Assembly: GCA_030549205.1 (NCBI GenBank)
Contig: JAUKTV010000002.1
Location: 1,240,001 to 1,304,000, forward strand
Origin: Apiosordaria backusii
Lineage: Eukaryota; Ascomycota; Sordariomycetes; Sordariales; Lasiosphaeriaceae
Direction of reading: 5' to 3'
Length of the DNA stretch: 64,000 bases
In this document: positions 35,643 to 45,750 of the stretch, piece after piece
How the letters are laid out: each line of letters begins with the position of its first letter
Numbering within the stretch: position 1 is the stretch's first letter
The notes under the pieces: generated by a model
Database searches by the model: none
The model's input: the letters and a program-made list of their open reading frames with translations, nothing else
What the model was told of the DNA's origin: nothing
Program-made: the position numbers and the translations under genes

Positions 35643-36670
35643 ATGTCTTCGTACCAAAACCCCTCTCAAAGCCACAGCAGGACCTCGAGCAGAAGCTCCG
35701 GGAACCGCTCTACCCGAGGCTCGCCTACTCGCCAGCTCCCCCCTGCTCCTGCTACCTACACTGGGGAAATGCTGGACGATCTTGAGGAGCAGAATGAAAA
35801 TAACGTAACGTCACGGCACCTCGTGTACGCCCTAGACCACGTCGTAGACGTGTTGAGGGCGAATGGAATCCGGTATGGCGTCATGGGCGGTATGAGCATG
35901 ATCCTTCTCGGGAATCAGGGACGGACCACCAGCGACGTCGATGTGGCTGTGGAGGTTAAGACCAGGGATCTGTTGGCAGCGTTTTCTACCGACGACCGGT
36001 ATATATACCCATGGATGTCTGAATCCCCCCTCGATTGAGGCTAACCCAGTTGATCTATCTAGGGTCTATATGCCTCGCGCTAATGCGGTTGCTGGAAGCG
36101 GCGTTGCTCGCATATTTGTGCTCACCGGTCGCGCCTACGGACAGGACGTCCCAACCCTCGCGGTGGAGGTCGATTTGATTCTCAATGGTGAGCGCCAAAT
36201 TACTCGAGTGGCAAACCTTCAGAGACTTGCTAATCTCGCTCGGACGATGCTAACGACGTTGAACTTCGGGGATAGGTAATAAAGGCGCGCCTGGAACGCT
36301 CCGGGGCGCAACCAACAGCCATACAGTCAGCACCGCGTGCGGCCCACGCTCCTACAGCATCCTCGGCCTCCAGTACCTGTTTCTCGCTAAATTGAGGTCG
36401 TTTTATGCACGCGAGAGTACAAGGGATTACAACGACCTCGTTTGGATGTCCTTTTCTCATCCACAGCCCATTATGGACGTTGCGCCACAACTGGATTACG
36501 AGTTGAGGCGCTACTTTGCTGACCAGTTCGAAAAAAGGGAGCATGATCCGAACCGTGTCACCTGGCTCTACAACTTGCTTGGCGTGAGCAGGCCTTCGAG
36601 CCGGTCCTCCAGCCAGGGCAGCCAGGGCAGCCACCGCTCGGGTGGCAGTGGGTCTCGGAGAATTCGCTAG
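35643..36670 (+). CDS. Nucleotidyltransferase-fold protein with Ser/Arg-rich tails
   Basis: Three exons: 35643-35998, 36063-36187 and 36327-36670 (introns of 64 and 139 nt; phases 2 and 1), 274 residues. The start follows the pyrimidine-rich leader; an in-frame upstream Met at 35499 lies in the UTR. The NTase motif is complete: GVMGGMSMILLG (79-90), Asp98-Val-Asp100 in TTSDVDVAVEV, and a later acidic strand LAVEVDLIL that can supply the third Asp. Such minimal NTases transfer nucleotides to proteins, RNA or small molecules; the AbiEii toxins of bacteria share this layout. Both termini are Ser/Arg/Gly-rich (SRTSSRSSGNRSTRG and SRSSSQGSQGSHRSGG), suggesting nucleic-acid binding. The substrate is unknown. 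The divergent neighbour is a degenerate relative. Confidence 0.78.
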
Positions 36671-37146
36671 GTAATAACAGCAGTCATCAGGCCTTACCTT
36701 CATGTATGGTTGAGTTGGCAGGTCCATCCAGCCTCCTTTTCGCTGGTTGAAAAGAGGGTTTTTTAAGGGGTGTGTGGGAAATCATAGAGGGGCGTTGGCG
36801 TTTCGGTTCCGGGTACCTTTGTATAGAATGAGGGTAGTTTGGATATATAGACAGGTATTCATTGCAGTCGTTTCAGTATCATCGCATAACTTCGCACGTG
36901 TAACACAAAGATCTAGTGTGCCAGCCCCTCAAGCTGTTGGCACAGCTTGATGAATACCTCTAGACTGGACTTTATGTTAGCGTTGCTGCACGATGTAAAC
37001 TAAGGTACATACATGTGAAAAGGCAGGCCCATTCAAAGTGTTCATCACTCTGTGTAACAAAATCCAGACATCGATATCATTGGTCAGGTATGATGCATGA
37101 TATAATCATATCTGAAATGAAAAGGAAATGAGCAAAAAAGGGAGTT
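36671..37146. other. Intergenic, no gene seen
   Basis: About 475 bp between the NTase gene stop and the hairpin before the tRNA. The direct repeat AATACCTCTAGAC / ATACCTTT-like text is not significant. A run of six A (37133-37138) may be the Pol III terminator (T-run on the minus strand) of the adjacent tRNA. Confidence 0.4.
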
Positions 37147-37182
37147 GTGGTTATGATGATTGCCACCGCAATCATCATACCA
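37147..37182 (-). repeat. Perfect-arm hairpin downstream of the tRNA gene
   Basis: The arms TGGTTATGATGATTGC and GCAATCATCATACCA flank a short loop; a single extra T is the only mismatch. A third related arm (CATCATCATACCAC) follows at 37190-37203. It lies 22 bp beyond the tRNA 3' end on the minus strand and before a T6 run. Confidence 0.7.
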
Positions 37183-37204
37183 CCGTGACATCATCATACC
37201 ACAG

Positions 37205-37279
37205 TGACTGTACCTGGAATCGAACCAGGGTTTCCGGCTGCGTCAGAAGCCGGTGTGCTAACCACTACACTATACAATC
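37205..37279 (-). tRNA. tRNA, probably Gln (CTG), with enlarged anticodon loop
   Basis: A full cloverleaf can be drawn. Acceptor GATTGTA pairs with TACAGTC (one G-U), discriminator A. The D arm is GTGT-AGTGGTTA-GCAC. The T arm is CCTGG-TTCGATT-CCAGG, with a 4-nt variable loop. The anticodon stem CCGGC/GCCGG encloses ten bases, TTCTGACGCA, instead of seven, so the gene is 75 rather than 72 nt. Taking the first seven as the usual loop gives anticodon CTG (Gln), and the D arm matches eukaryotic tRNA-Gln. The three extra bases could be a tiny insertion, a minimal intron or a sign of a pseudogene; an alternative 6-bp stem with an 8-base loop is possible. Confidence 0.75.
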
Positions 37280-37289
37280 TTTTGAAGAA

Positions 37290-37405
37290 AATTCCTCTGG
37301 AAGACAGACTGCACAGTGAATTGAACCCGGGTGTTGCTGGAAGGCTTATCTTTTTGAGTGGTACACTCATGAAAGAAACCACCTGGGCCTTACCCATTGC
37401 GCCAG
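37290..37405 (-). other. tRNA-like relic (A box and B box) just upstream of the tRNA
   Basis: On the minus strand TGGCGCAATGGGTAAGG matches a Pol III A box and GGGTTCAATTC matches a B box about 70 bp downstream, with a GTGGT...ACCAC stem enclosing CAT between them. The T stem does not pair, so it is not a working tRNA. It may be a decayed initiator/Met-like tRNA or the head of a SINE. Confidence 0.35.
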
Positions 37406-38676
37406 ACAGCCTCTTTTTTTCTGAACTGTTGATGGATGGTGGCTGAAATTGGGGTTATCTAGCCGGCACGGGGGCTTGCTGTGGGTAGTGTAGAGGCTAG
37501 GGACGCCGCTTATGTCAGGTGATGTGGCATGGGCTGGGATGATAAGGGGATGGTATCGTGGCGCCAGCTTCAAGCCTCGAAGTCATTGGCTGATAACATT
37601 TGAACTGAACGGGTACGTCAAGCCTTGAATGGTGTCTGAAAGTACCTAATTTGACTCACTTAGCCCCTTCACTAAGCCTTCCATCGTCGTATACGGCCAT
37701 GCTTCGGTTGCCCAGAGCTTGCACAATCTCGACGGGGAATACGGTCAGGGATTCAAAGAGGAGGCCATCCCATGGATTCCACGGGCCTTTCATCATTTGA
37801 ACTGGAACACCTGCCGGTGGCGAGCATTGTGATGGCGCATTGTGATGGCAGTCGGCAGGATCCGCGATTCTCGGCTTCAACACTTCTGTTCTCGATTTAG
37901 CTATGCTCTCTACTCTTTGTCTTAGCTTCATGGTTACTTGCCGACCAAAGCGAGACATAAGTCCTAATTCATGACCTACTGATTCTCAAGGCACCGTTTC
38001 AGCGCATTACCATAGGTGTCGCTTGGGCGGAGGTCATAGCCCATACTCCTATTCATTATGCCTGCGAAAGGTACCGGGCGAGGCTCAAGGCCGGAGCAAT
38101 TAAGCGCGAGCCGTTAAGCGCGCCACTGGCAGTCCATCTGTGCTTTTCCATCTGCCGTCTTGTTATGGCAGTGTCCCTGGTGGGAACCCGCAGCACTAAA
38201 CCGGCCCTGGAAACACGGGACTGTACCTCCGTTCTTGGCCCGGTTATAAGCGCCGGGGGGCGGCAACCTCCTCCGCATCGCATCCGGGACATAGGCGGCA
38301 AAGCCGTGAGTGGGCCGGCCGACTGGGTGGTTTTTGAAGGTCTATTCGAAACATTGGAACATGGAAAGATTGTGCTATCCCGGTAATGGCCCACCACGCC
38401 GATTGTATCGTTGTAACCCTGGGTGTGTCCCACCTACGCAGCTGAAGCAAAATGGAACCGTCGAGCTGGCGCACATGATGTAACGGAATGGAGTTCTTGC
38501 CGGGTTGAGCAGACCTGCGCTCGGGACTGGCGGGAGATCTTCCGGAACCAGCAAAGACAGAACCGGTATCATATGTAGGTTGATGCTTGTATTTAAAGCT
38601 GAGATAACCCAAGCTGATGGCCATGCCTCTGCGCTGTCCTGATTTGGCATCCTGATATCAGATAGTTACTGACAAC
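37406..38676. other. Intergenic region upstream of the GH6 gene
   Basis: About 1.3 kb with no convincing gene. A 100-codon minus-strand frame at 37656-37958 (MSRFGRQVTMKLRQRVE...) has protein-like composition but no homologue I recognise. TATTTAAA at 38590-38597 is a plausible TATA box 80 bp before the GH6 start. Confidence 0.45.
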
Positions 38677-40163
38677 ATGCGCGTCGTCCTTGCCATTCTC
38701 AGTGGCTTGCTGGTCACGGCGGGTGCCTCTCCCGTCCCCGAGCTTGAGCCGCGCCAATCCAGCAACCCCTTCGTTGGACGCAGCCTGTTCGTCAACCCAA
38801 AGTACAGCAAGTCTCTCGAGCAGACTCGTCAGGCCTTCCTGTCACGCGGGGACCAAACCAACGCGGCCAAGGTGCAGTACGTTCAGAACAAGGTCGGCAC
38901 CTTCGTCTGGATCTCAAACATCCTCCTTCTCCGCGACATCGATGACGCTATCCGCGACGCCCGTGCCGCCAAGGCTAGCGGCCAGAACTCGAATCCCATT
39001 GTCGGTCTTGTTCTGTACAACCTCCCCGACCGTGACTGCAGTGCCGGTCATTCTTCTGGGGAGCTGAGCCTCGACCAGAACGGTCTTAACCGGTACCGAA
39101 CCGAGTACGTCCAGCCGTTCGCCCAGAAGCTCAAGGCTGCGTCAGATCTCCAGTTTGCCGTCGTTCTCGAGCCCGATGCCATCGGCAACATGGTCACTGG
39201 CACCACCAGCTTCTGCCGCAACGCCCGCGGGCCTCAACAGGACGGCATTGCCTACGCCATCCAGCAGCTCCAGGCCAGCAATATTCACCTCTACCTCGAC
39301 GTGGCCAACGGCGGTTGGCTCGGTTGGGCGGACAACCTCGCGCCGAGTAAGTAGACCTTTTCCAGCTTGCCCAGCTGAAAGGACATGCGCTGATCTATCA
39401 TCCGCCATCTAGCCGCCGCCGAGGTTGCGACCATTTTGCAAAAGGCGGGCAGCAACGCCAAGATCCGGGGCTACTCTAGCAACGTCTCCAACTACAACCC
39501 CTACCAGACCAACAACCCCCCCGCTTACACCGAGGGCAGCCCCTCAGCGGACGAGTCTCGCTACGCCACATCCCTCGGCAACGCCCTGAGGGCGCGCGGA
39601 CTCCCGACCAACTTCATCATTGACCAGGGCCGTGTCGCGCTTCCAGGAGCTCGCAAGGAGTGGGGCGAGTGGTGCAACGTGTCTCCGGCAGGCTTCGGCC
39701 AGCCTTTCACGACCAACACCAACAATCCTAATGTCGATGCCATCGTCTGGGTCAAGCCCGGTGGCGAGTCTGACGGCACGTGCGGCATGTCGGGAGCTCC
39801 GCAGGCCGGCGCCTGGTTTGATGCCTACGCGCAGGTGCTCACTACCAATGCCCACCCCGACATCCGCGCCGAGGGTGGTGGCAGTAACCCTGCTCCTACT
39901 TCGACTAGTACTTCTTTCGTTTCGGGTCCTACTACCTCCCCGGCTCCCGTAAGTGACAAATTCCCTTATTGTCTCCTTTGTTCCTATGCTACAGAGGTTT
40001 CTGCCAGAGCAAGTAAGAATTGGTCGTGCTAACAGATTTGTCGTAGGGCGGTAACTGCGCTGCTATGTGGGGGCAGTGCGGTGGCCAGGGCTGGTCCGGC
40101 CCGACCTGCTGCTCTCAGGGCACATGCAAGGCCACCAACCAGTGGTACTCGCAGTGCTTGTAG
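38677..40163 (+). CDS. Secreted GH6 cellulase with C-terminal CBM1, endoglucanase-like
   Basis: Exons 38677-39346, 39413-39948 and 40047-40163 (introns 66 and 98 nt), 440 residues. A signal peptide (MRVVLAILSGLLVTAGA) and a short propeptide ending EPRQ precede the catalytic domain (about 28-370). The GH6 acids are present: Asp120 in LPDRDC and Asp167 in LEPDAIGNM. GGWLGWADN and WVKPGGESDGT are also conserved. A Pro/Ser/Thr linker leads to a CBM1 (about 405-440) with CGGQGWSGPTCC, whose aromatics and cysteines bind cellulose. Compared with cellobiohydrolase II the loop after GGESDGT is missing (CGMSGAPQAGAWF follows at once), which opens the tunnel, as in GH6 endoglucanases. The CBM is at the C-terminus, whereas CBHII carries it at the N-terminus. 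It acts outside the cell on cellulose. Confidence 0.92.
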
Positions 40164-40455
40164 ATATTTGCTGTAGCTGGTTGGATAGGTGTACATGGAG
40201 AGATCGTATAGTGCGGGCAAGGAACTGTGGGGAGGCGGTGAATTGGTGGGAAAGGAGCCAAAGACACAGTGTGGCCGGCCAAGAGAAAAGGACGTGGGTT
40301 TGGAACAGCTGGGGCCGGCTCACAACAGATCACCAACGCGTATTCTTGGACGTATCCATGGAGACTGGATCTATCAATACCTACACAGACATATGAAGGA
40401 TTGTTCAGATCATGGATGGAAACGGGCGCCCGTGACCCCAGAAAGTGCCTCGGCT

Positions 40456-40479
40456 CTAACCCTAAAGATCTGGGGTTAG
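40456..40479. terminator. Short inverted repeat after the GH6 gene
   Basis: CTAACCC and GGGTTAG flank ten bases about 290 bp downstream of the GH6 stop. It resembles telomere repeats by chance of sequence. A transcript-end hairpin or nothing at all are both possible. Confidence 0.2.
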
Positions 40480-40600
40480 GGTCAGGTTACCGTCTTGTCG
40501 AGCCTGGTTTGGCTCAGGCCGAAATATAATAGGCTTGTCTTGAGGTCAAGACAAGACATGGCTTGGCTCACTGCCCACTCTCCTCTCCTCCATATAATCC

Positions 40601-41589
40601 CTATTCCTCATCAGAGTCGTCTGCCTCTGAGTCCTTTCCCATTATTTCCTCCAGCAGCCGACGGGATTCTGGGAACCAAGGGTTGGGACTGGGCTCCCTA
40701 GGCACCGCTCGCGCCCCCCACTCTCTCTCCATTTCCCTCAGGTCACCCTCTACATCCCAAGCTTGCCCGGCATCTCTTCTCCGCTGTATCAAACCGCTCA
40801 GCATCTTATCAAACTCTTCTAGCCCAGCCTCTGGAGTCGATGGCAAAAATTCCTCTCTAGACCAGCCCTTGTCAGGATTCCACCACCACCTCTTGAGAAT
40901 TAATGCCAAGTTGTAGCTATTCTCAAGGGCACCCACGTCTTTGATGGTGGAAAGCGTGTCTACAAGCTTGATGTACTTGCGAAGCGTCTGACTGAGAACG
41001 TGATTGTAAAGACTTTCAGTCGTTACCTCTTCGTACAAAGGGGCAGCCACAGCGTCGATGCGCATTCTCAATCGTCGAGCCAGTTGATTGGAGCCTCCCA
41101 TCTCCCTCACAAGCATCTGGGTGTAGCTAGAGTGAGGCGACAATATATCTAGTTACGATTAGTGAATACCTCTTGAACGCAGCTTCTCCACCCATCTTCG
41201 TGGACCCTGAAGGTCCGAGTTCGAATATTCAAACACTCACGTTCAATATCCTCTAGCTTTTTGATCTCATCCATGATAACCTCCTGCAGATGTTCCTTGA
41301 GGATCTCAATCATTTCGGTCGCGTCTGAAAGGCTCTGAGGCTTGTCATCACGAAAGATATCCCACACTGTGAAGTCCTCCTTCTTGAAACCACCAGGGGT
41401 ATCTCTCAGTTCTGGCAAATCATCGCGGTTAACGTCAGACACAACTGTTTGCTCGCCTGAGCTCTCGTTCTCGGCAACAACTACGCGATTGCTGGTATCG
41501 GATGGGGCTTTGCGCTTAGCGCTACGTTCTGTGTTCTCGTTGGCATCGGACAGAATGCTGCGTTTTCGTGATTTCCGGGTTTCGGCCAT
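40601..41589 (-). CDS. Hypothetical protein, charged N-terminus, unknown function
   Basis: Two exons, 41589-41241 and 41148-40601 (92-nt intron with GTGAGT donor and CTAACTAG acceptor, phase 1), 298 residues. The start follows MAETRKSRKRSILSDANENTERSAKRK, which carries basic clusters that could act as a nuclear signal. Residues 60-116 (DLPELRDTPGGFKKEDFTV, then a charged helix) are probably helical. The second exon has helical segments (SLYNHVLSQTLRKYIKLVDTL) and WWWNPDKGW, and ends in an acidic tail (KDSEADDSDEE). I recognise no domain. It lies convergent to the GH6 gene and upstream there is a 500-bp gap to the tyrosinase stop. Confidence 0.72.
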
Positions 41590-42089
41590 GATTACGCTTT
41601 CGAAGGGACGGAGAGATGTGAGTTAACTCCGGTCGAATTTCACTCCTTTTCTCGCGTCGTGCAAAATGTCAAGCAAACGGGGAGAAACAGTCGATTGTGC
41701 ACGGGCAGGAAATGAAATTAAAGTGGTGGATACCTACCTTACCAGTTCGTTGAGCCAAGAAGCGCATCAATCGCCGAGGTACTCCGTATTTCCCCGTTCC
41801 TGTACAGATCGGAGGATTAAAAAACCAACCTTAACATTCTCTTCAGCTATCCAGTCTGCTTCCTCTTCCACCATTTCTTCCAACAATTGCTGAGACTTTA
41901 GAAACCAAGCCTGCACGGATGTTGCGGAGACAATAAATGCGCCGCTAAGCTAAAACGGGCAGCTTTCTTTTGTTTCTTGTAACAACTGGCTCCCCTTTTC
42001 CTCTTTCATGTGCGGTTGGTTACCATGCCAAGGCGCCCCCCCCCTCGAGCAACATATATAAGACGATGCAAGCTGGTATCTCGTCTTGC

Positions 42090-43497
42090 TCACACATAGA
42101 CAAAACAGAACGGGCTCCCGGCAACCGAGTTCATCAGCTCCTTGAGCTTCCTTGGCGGCTGGTGAGGCAGGACATCGATCGTGTCTTCGACAGTGACATT
42201 GGGACTAGGCGGAATGTTGAGCCATGTGCCCGTTCCAAAGACGTCCTTTCGAGACTGAGTCAGCTTTCAGGGGACCGACGGATAGGTAGGTACTTTAGAC
42301 ACAATAACTTACACTCCGATTCGGCAAATCCAACATCTGCCAAACCCAATAAATCCGATCCAACTGCGCATGCGTCAACCAAAAGGCAGGATCATACGGC
42401 GAAATAACCGCGTCAGAAGCATGGCCTCCAATACCGCCGATAGCACTGTGACCACCACCGTGAATACCCATCGGCTTCTGAGGCACCCATCGCGGATCCC
42501 CTTCCTGTTTATTACAGTCAGCACTTTCCCCCTCCTCAAACAATCTCCACAACTAGGTACCTACCGCATTAACATGAAACCCAAAAATATCCCCAAACCC
42601 CAAAATCAACCCCGTCGTGTTCCTAAAACTCGCCCACCTCTCAATCCCACCTTTATTCAAATCCCTCACCAAGCACCTCTCATTATCCTCCCTCCCATCC
42701 TCCGGCTCCACCGGAAGTTTCTCCGTGGTATTAAACGGCCCCAGCCTCACCTTGAGGATGTCCGCAAACGGTCCGGTCTTGACGCAACCACCGCCCGTGC
42801 CGGGTTGGACGATCACCTCGGGTGTGAGGGGGTCGATGAACGGGATTTTGTACGGTTTGCGGCCGGGGATGAACTCGCCGTCGCCGCCGAGGGAGGTGTC
42901 GGAGCCGTCGAATACCGGGGAGAGGTGGGGGCCAGAGATGTCGAGGCCCCATTCCCAGTAGGGGAGGCCGGAGGGCCAGCCGCAGAGGGAGAGTTCGGTT
43001 TCGTAGGTGTGGAGGTAGTAGCGGTGGAAGAGGAGGAAGGTGGCCTGTGAGAGACGTCAGGCCTTTTGAGGAATTGTGTGGGGCCAAATATAAAGGCGCA
43101 AATAAAGGGGCAAAAAATTGAAGGGGTAACAAACACTGTTGTGGACTAGACCACTTCGTCTGGCGTGTGCCCAGACGATTTGATCGTACAAGGACTTGGC
43201 GCCAGGGACCTCACCGGGTGGGAGAGTGCTTGGTTTGGCCATGATGCATTTCACGGCAGAGATGAACTTCCTGCGGTCGGGTTTGGAGATGCTGCGCCAT
43301 TCTCGACGGTATTTTACGTTGGGGAGCTTGCAGGTGCCATCGAATTTGGTGAGGGATTTGGCGAGGGCGATACCGTTGAGGGCTTTGAGGGCAAGTCCGG
43401 AGTCGATGGCTGCTTGCTTGAAGTCTTCGAGTTTGGGGGGGAGAGCGGCGGCGAGGCCGGCAGCTTGGAGGAGGAAGTAACCCATGAGGAGCTTCAT
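42090..43497 (-). CDS. Secreted tyrosinase (copper type-3 monooxygenase)
   Basis: Exons 43497-43135, 43044-42565, 42504-42313 and 42254-42090 (introns 90, 60 and 58 nt), all in phase 0, 399 residues. A signal peptide (MKLLMGYFLLQAAGLAAALP) comes first. The CuA histidines are His111 (WAHARR), His119 (LVHNS) and His128 (LLFHRYYLHTYE). CuB has His296 and His300 in GIHGGGHSAIGG and His326 in DPAFWLTHAQLDRIYW. This last matches the tyrosinase CuB signature DPxF-W-x2-H-x3-D, but the usual His-His is Thr-His. Short fungal secreted tyrosinases of about 400 residues oxidise phenols to quinones using O2. The last exon (GTGTWLNIPPSPNVTVEDTID...GSPFCFVYV) is a typical family ending. An AAATA-type TATA element (43571-43578) lies about 75 bp upstream. 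Confidence 0.9.
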
Positions 43498-44420
43498 GGC
43501 GATGATGTTCTGTCAAGTTCAAGAGGGCCTTGAAACTTATGACTGGATGATTGCTGCGAGGTCCTGGTGCTATTTATGCTTATTGAAGCCAGTCCTTTTG
43601 TGCCGGGATGTGGGCGGGCTGTAGCAGTTCGAGGATCCAATGCATGCGAGCAAATACATTGTTACTCTCCGGGATACCTCCGATTTGGGTACCATTGCCA
43701 GGCAGGCCCTGCGAGGTTCTTGCTGCCCAGACATTGCCGTTTGATGTTGTGTGACAATCAGCACTCAGCGTGGCAATTCGTACTACTTCATGTTTGGTCA
43801 AGGTACCTAGGCTCTCGAGCCTATCAGGAGTCCATTTGATAGAATTGCCCAATCGATACCTGGCTGGCAATGCTGATACCGGGATCTGTCGATATAGTTC
43901 TATGCAGTCAGCAGTATTGGCAGGGTCTCCTGGCAGCCACAACGTAGGATTGGATTCTTAACCGGCAGTTCTCATGGTGTGTGACACGAGCCTATTCGCT
44001 TCTGAACCAAGCCTCAAGAGCGGGGTGCCAGCAGAATGTATGGCGGAGAACTTTTTTCTCCTGATGGTATTAATGATCTTTCTTCTCCGCCTATCTAATG
44101 TTGCTTTTTCCAGTCTGTCAGTGATTGCAATGATTCGTCAAGGTGTGGTTGATAGGTACCTAGGCAGAATAAGCTACCAGTAGGCGAAGCAAGCTGCTCT
44201 GGAAGCCACAGGCTCGGCATGTGCCAACCATGCAAAAGGCGGCATCATTAGACGCAAGATGTACCAAACTTCGGACTCTTCCAGCACGGAGCTGGACAGA
44301 GTGCGATGACTACGGTCGTGAAAGACCTTGCTTTTTTCGTCCATCAGGGGATCGTCATTAGGTACTAACTAACTTTTGTGTACAACATTGATTCAATCCA
44401 CAATACACCAGCAAGCATCC
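43498..44420. other. Intergenic region between tyrosinase and dehydrogenase genes
   Basis: Contains the tyrosinase promoter at its left end. The longest frames (120 codons, minus strand, 43580-43942) have no recognisable protein character. Nothing else seen. Confidence 0.5.
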
Positions 44421-45519
44421 TTACTCGATGATAATAGGGATCTTGCCAATGTGCTTTTTGGCCCACATATACTCGTAAGCCTCCCTGGCCTTCTCCAGTG
44501 GAAACTCTTTCTTGTCCAACACAGGGTGAATGTCATGCTTCTCAATCTCAGCAACCATAGCCTCAAGCTGCTCGAGAGAGCCGACATAAACACCACGGAC
44601 AGTGCAGACTCGAGACAGGGCCTCGAGAATGTTATCCTTGGGCGCCCGACCGCCGAGGAATCCAACAACGGAGATGACACCATCCATCTTGATAGCGCTC
44701 AAACTCTGAGTGAAGGTGTCGGCACCGCCAACTTCGATAATGTGGTGTACGCCCTCACCACCGGGGGTGAGTTGGCGAGCAGTCTCGCCCCAGTTGACGT
44801 CCTCTCTGTAGTTGAGGACGTGGTCGGCACCGAGCTTCTTGAGCATCTCTGCCTTCTCAGCGCTCGAGGTTGTGGAGATGACAATGGCGCCAGCAGCCTT
44901 GGCGAACTGTTTTCTTTGTTAGCTTTCTACCCTCGGTTTGTTCAGTTGATGTGAGGGGACATACCTGCAAAGCAAACAAACTAACACCACCAGTACCCTG
45001 AGTAACAACCCACTGCCCCTTCTTCAAAGGCTTCAGCCCATAGAGGGCATTCCAGCTCGTCAAACCCGCGCAAACCAGCGAAGCAGACTCGACATAGTTC
45101 AAGTTGCTAGGCATCTTGGCGACACCGGTCTCAGCAAAGGCACCATACTGTCTCAATGTGCCATCAAAGCACCCGCCGAGGCCAGTCTTGCTCGCCTTGA
45201 TGTCCAGGTCACCTCTCTGGTGACCTTGGTTGAAGAGGGTGAGGACCTTGTCGCCTTTCTTCCACTTTGTGACTTTGGAACCAACCGCGACAATGTCGCC
45301 GGCACCATCGGAACCGGCGACTACTGGGAGGTTGATAGGGAAGGGATACTCGCCCTTGGGGATGATGAGATCGCGGTAGTTGAGCGAGGCGCCGCGGAGG
45401 TGGACGAGGACCTCATGATCGCCTGGGGTGGGGACGGGGCCGTCTTGGTAGACGAGGCCATCGAAGTCCTTGTCCTTGCTCGTGATGACCCACTGCTTCT
45501 GGGTCTTGGGGATAGACAT
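44421..45519 (-). CDS. Medium-chain dehydrogenase/reductase (zinc-type alcohol dehydrogenase-like)
   Basis: Exons 45519-44965 and 44906-44421 (58-nt intron with GTATGT donor and GCTAAC branch, phase 0), 346 residues. The GroES-like part (30-140) includes VLVHLRGASLNYRDLII and VVAGSDGAGDIVAVGSKV. The Rossmann part includes GQWVVTQGTGGVSLFALQ at about 170-185, and then TTSSAEKAEMLKKLGADHVLNYRE. The Cys/His pairs of true zinc alcohol dehydrogenases are not evident, so it is closer to the quinone-reductase-like MDR proteins that reduce enones or quinones with NADPH in the cytosol. The substrate is unknown. The start is at MSIPKTQKQWVI, after a leader with GGGTATAAGAGATG. Confidence 0.9.
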
Positions 45520-45750
45520 GGTGGGTTTTGTGTTGATTCTGGGTATAAGAGATGAAATTGGTGATAAGATACCTAGGGGTGATTGGTAAGGGGCTGTGGG
45601 GTATCAGCTGAAGATGAGAGAAAAATGGACAAACAGGTTGGTGTTTGAGCCAGACTACAGTCTTAAATACCTGTTCGAGCAAAACAAAATCCAACCCCTC
45701 TGCAGTCGCAATTTTGTCGTGTGCCGTCCGAGTCCCGCAGATTTGCAACG

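Noticed and set aside
42054..42061. TATATAAG as a promoter reading to the right
   Set aside because: No gene follows on the plus strand; it lies just past the tyrosinase stop codon.
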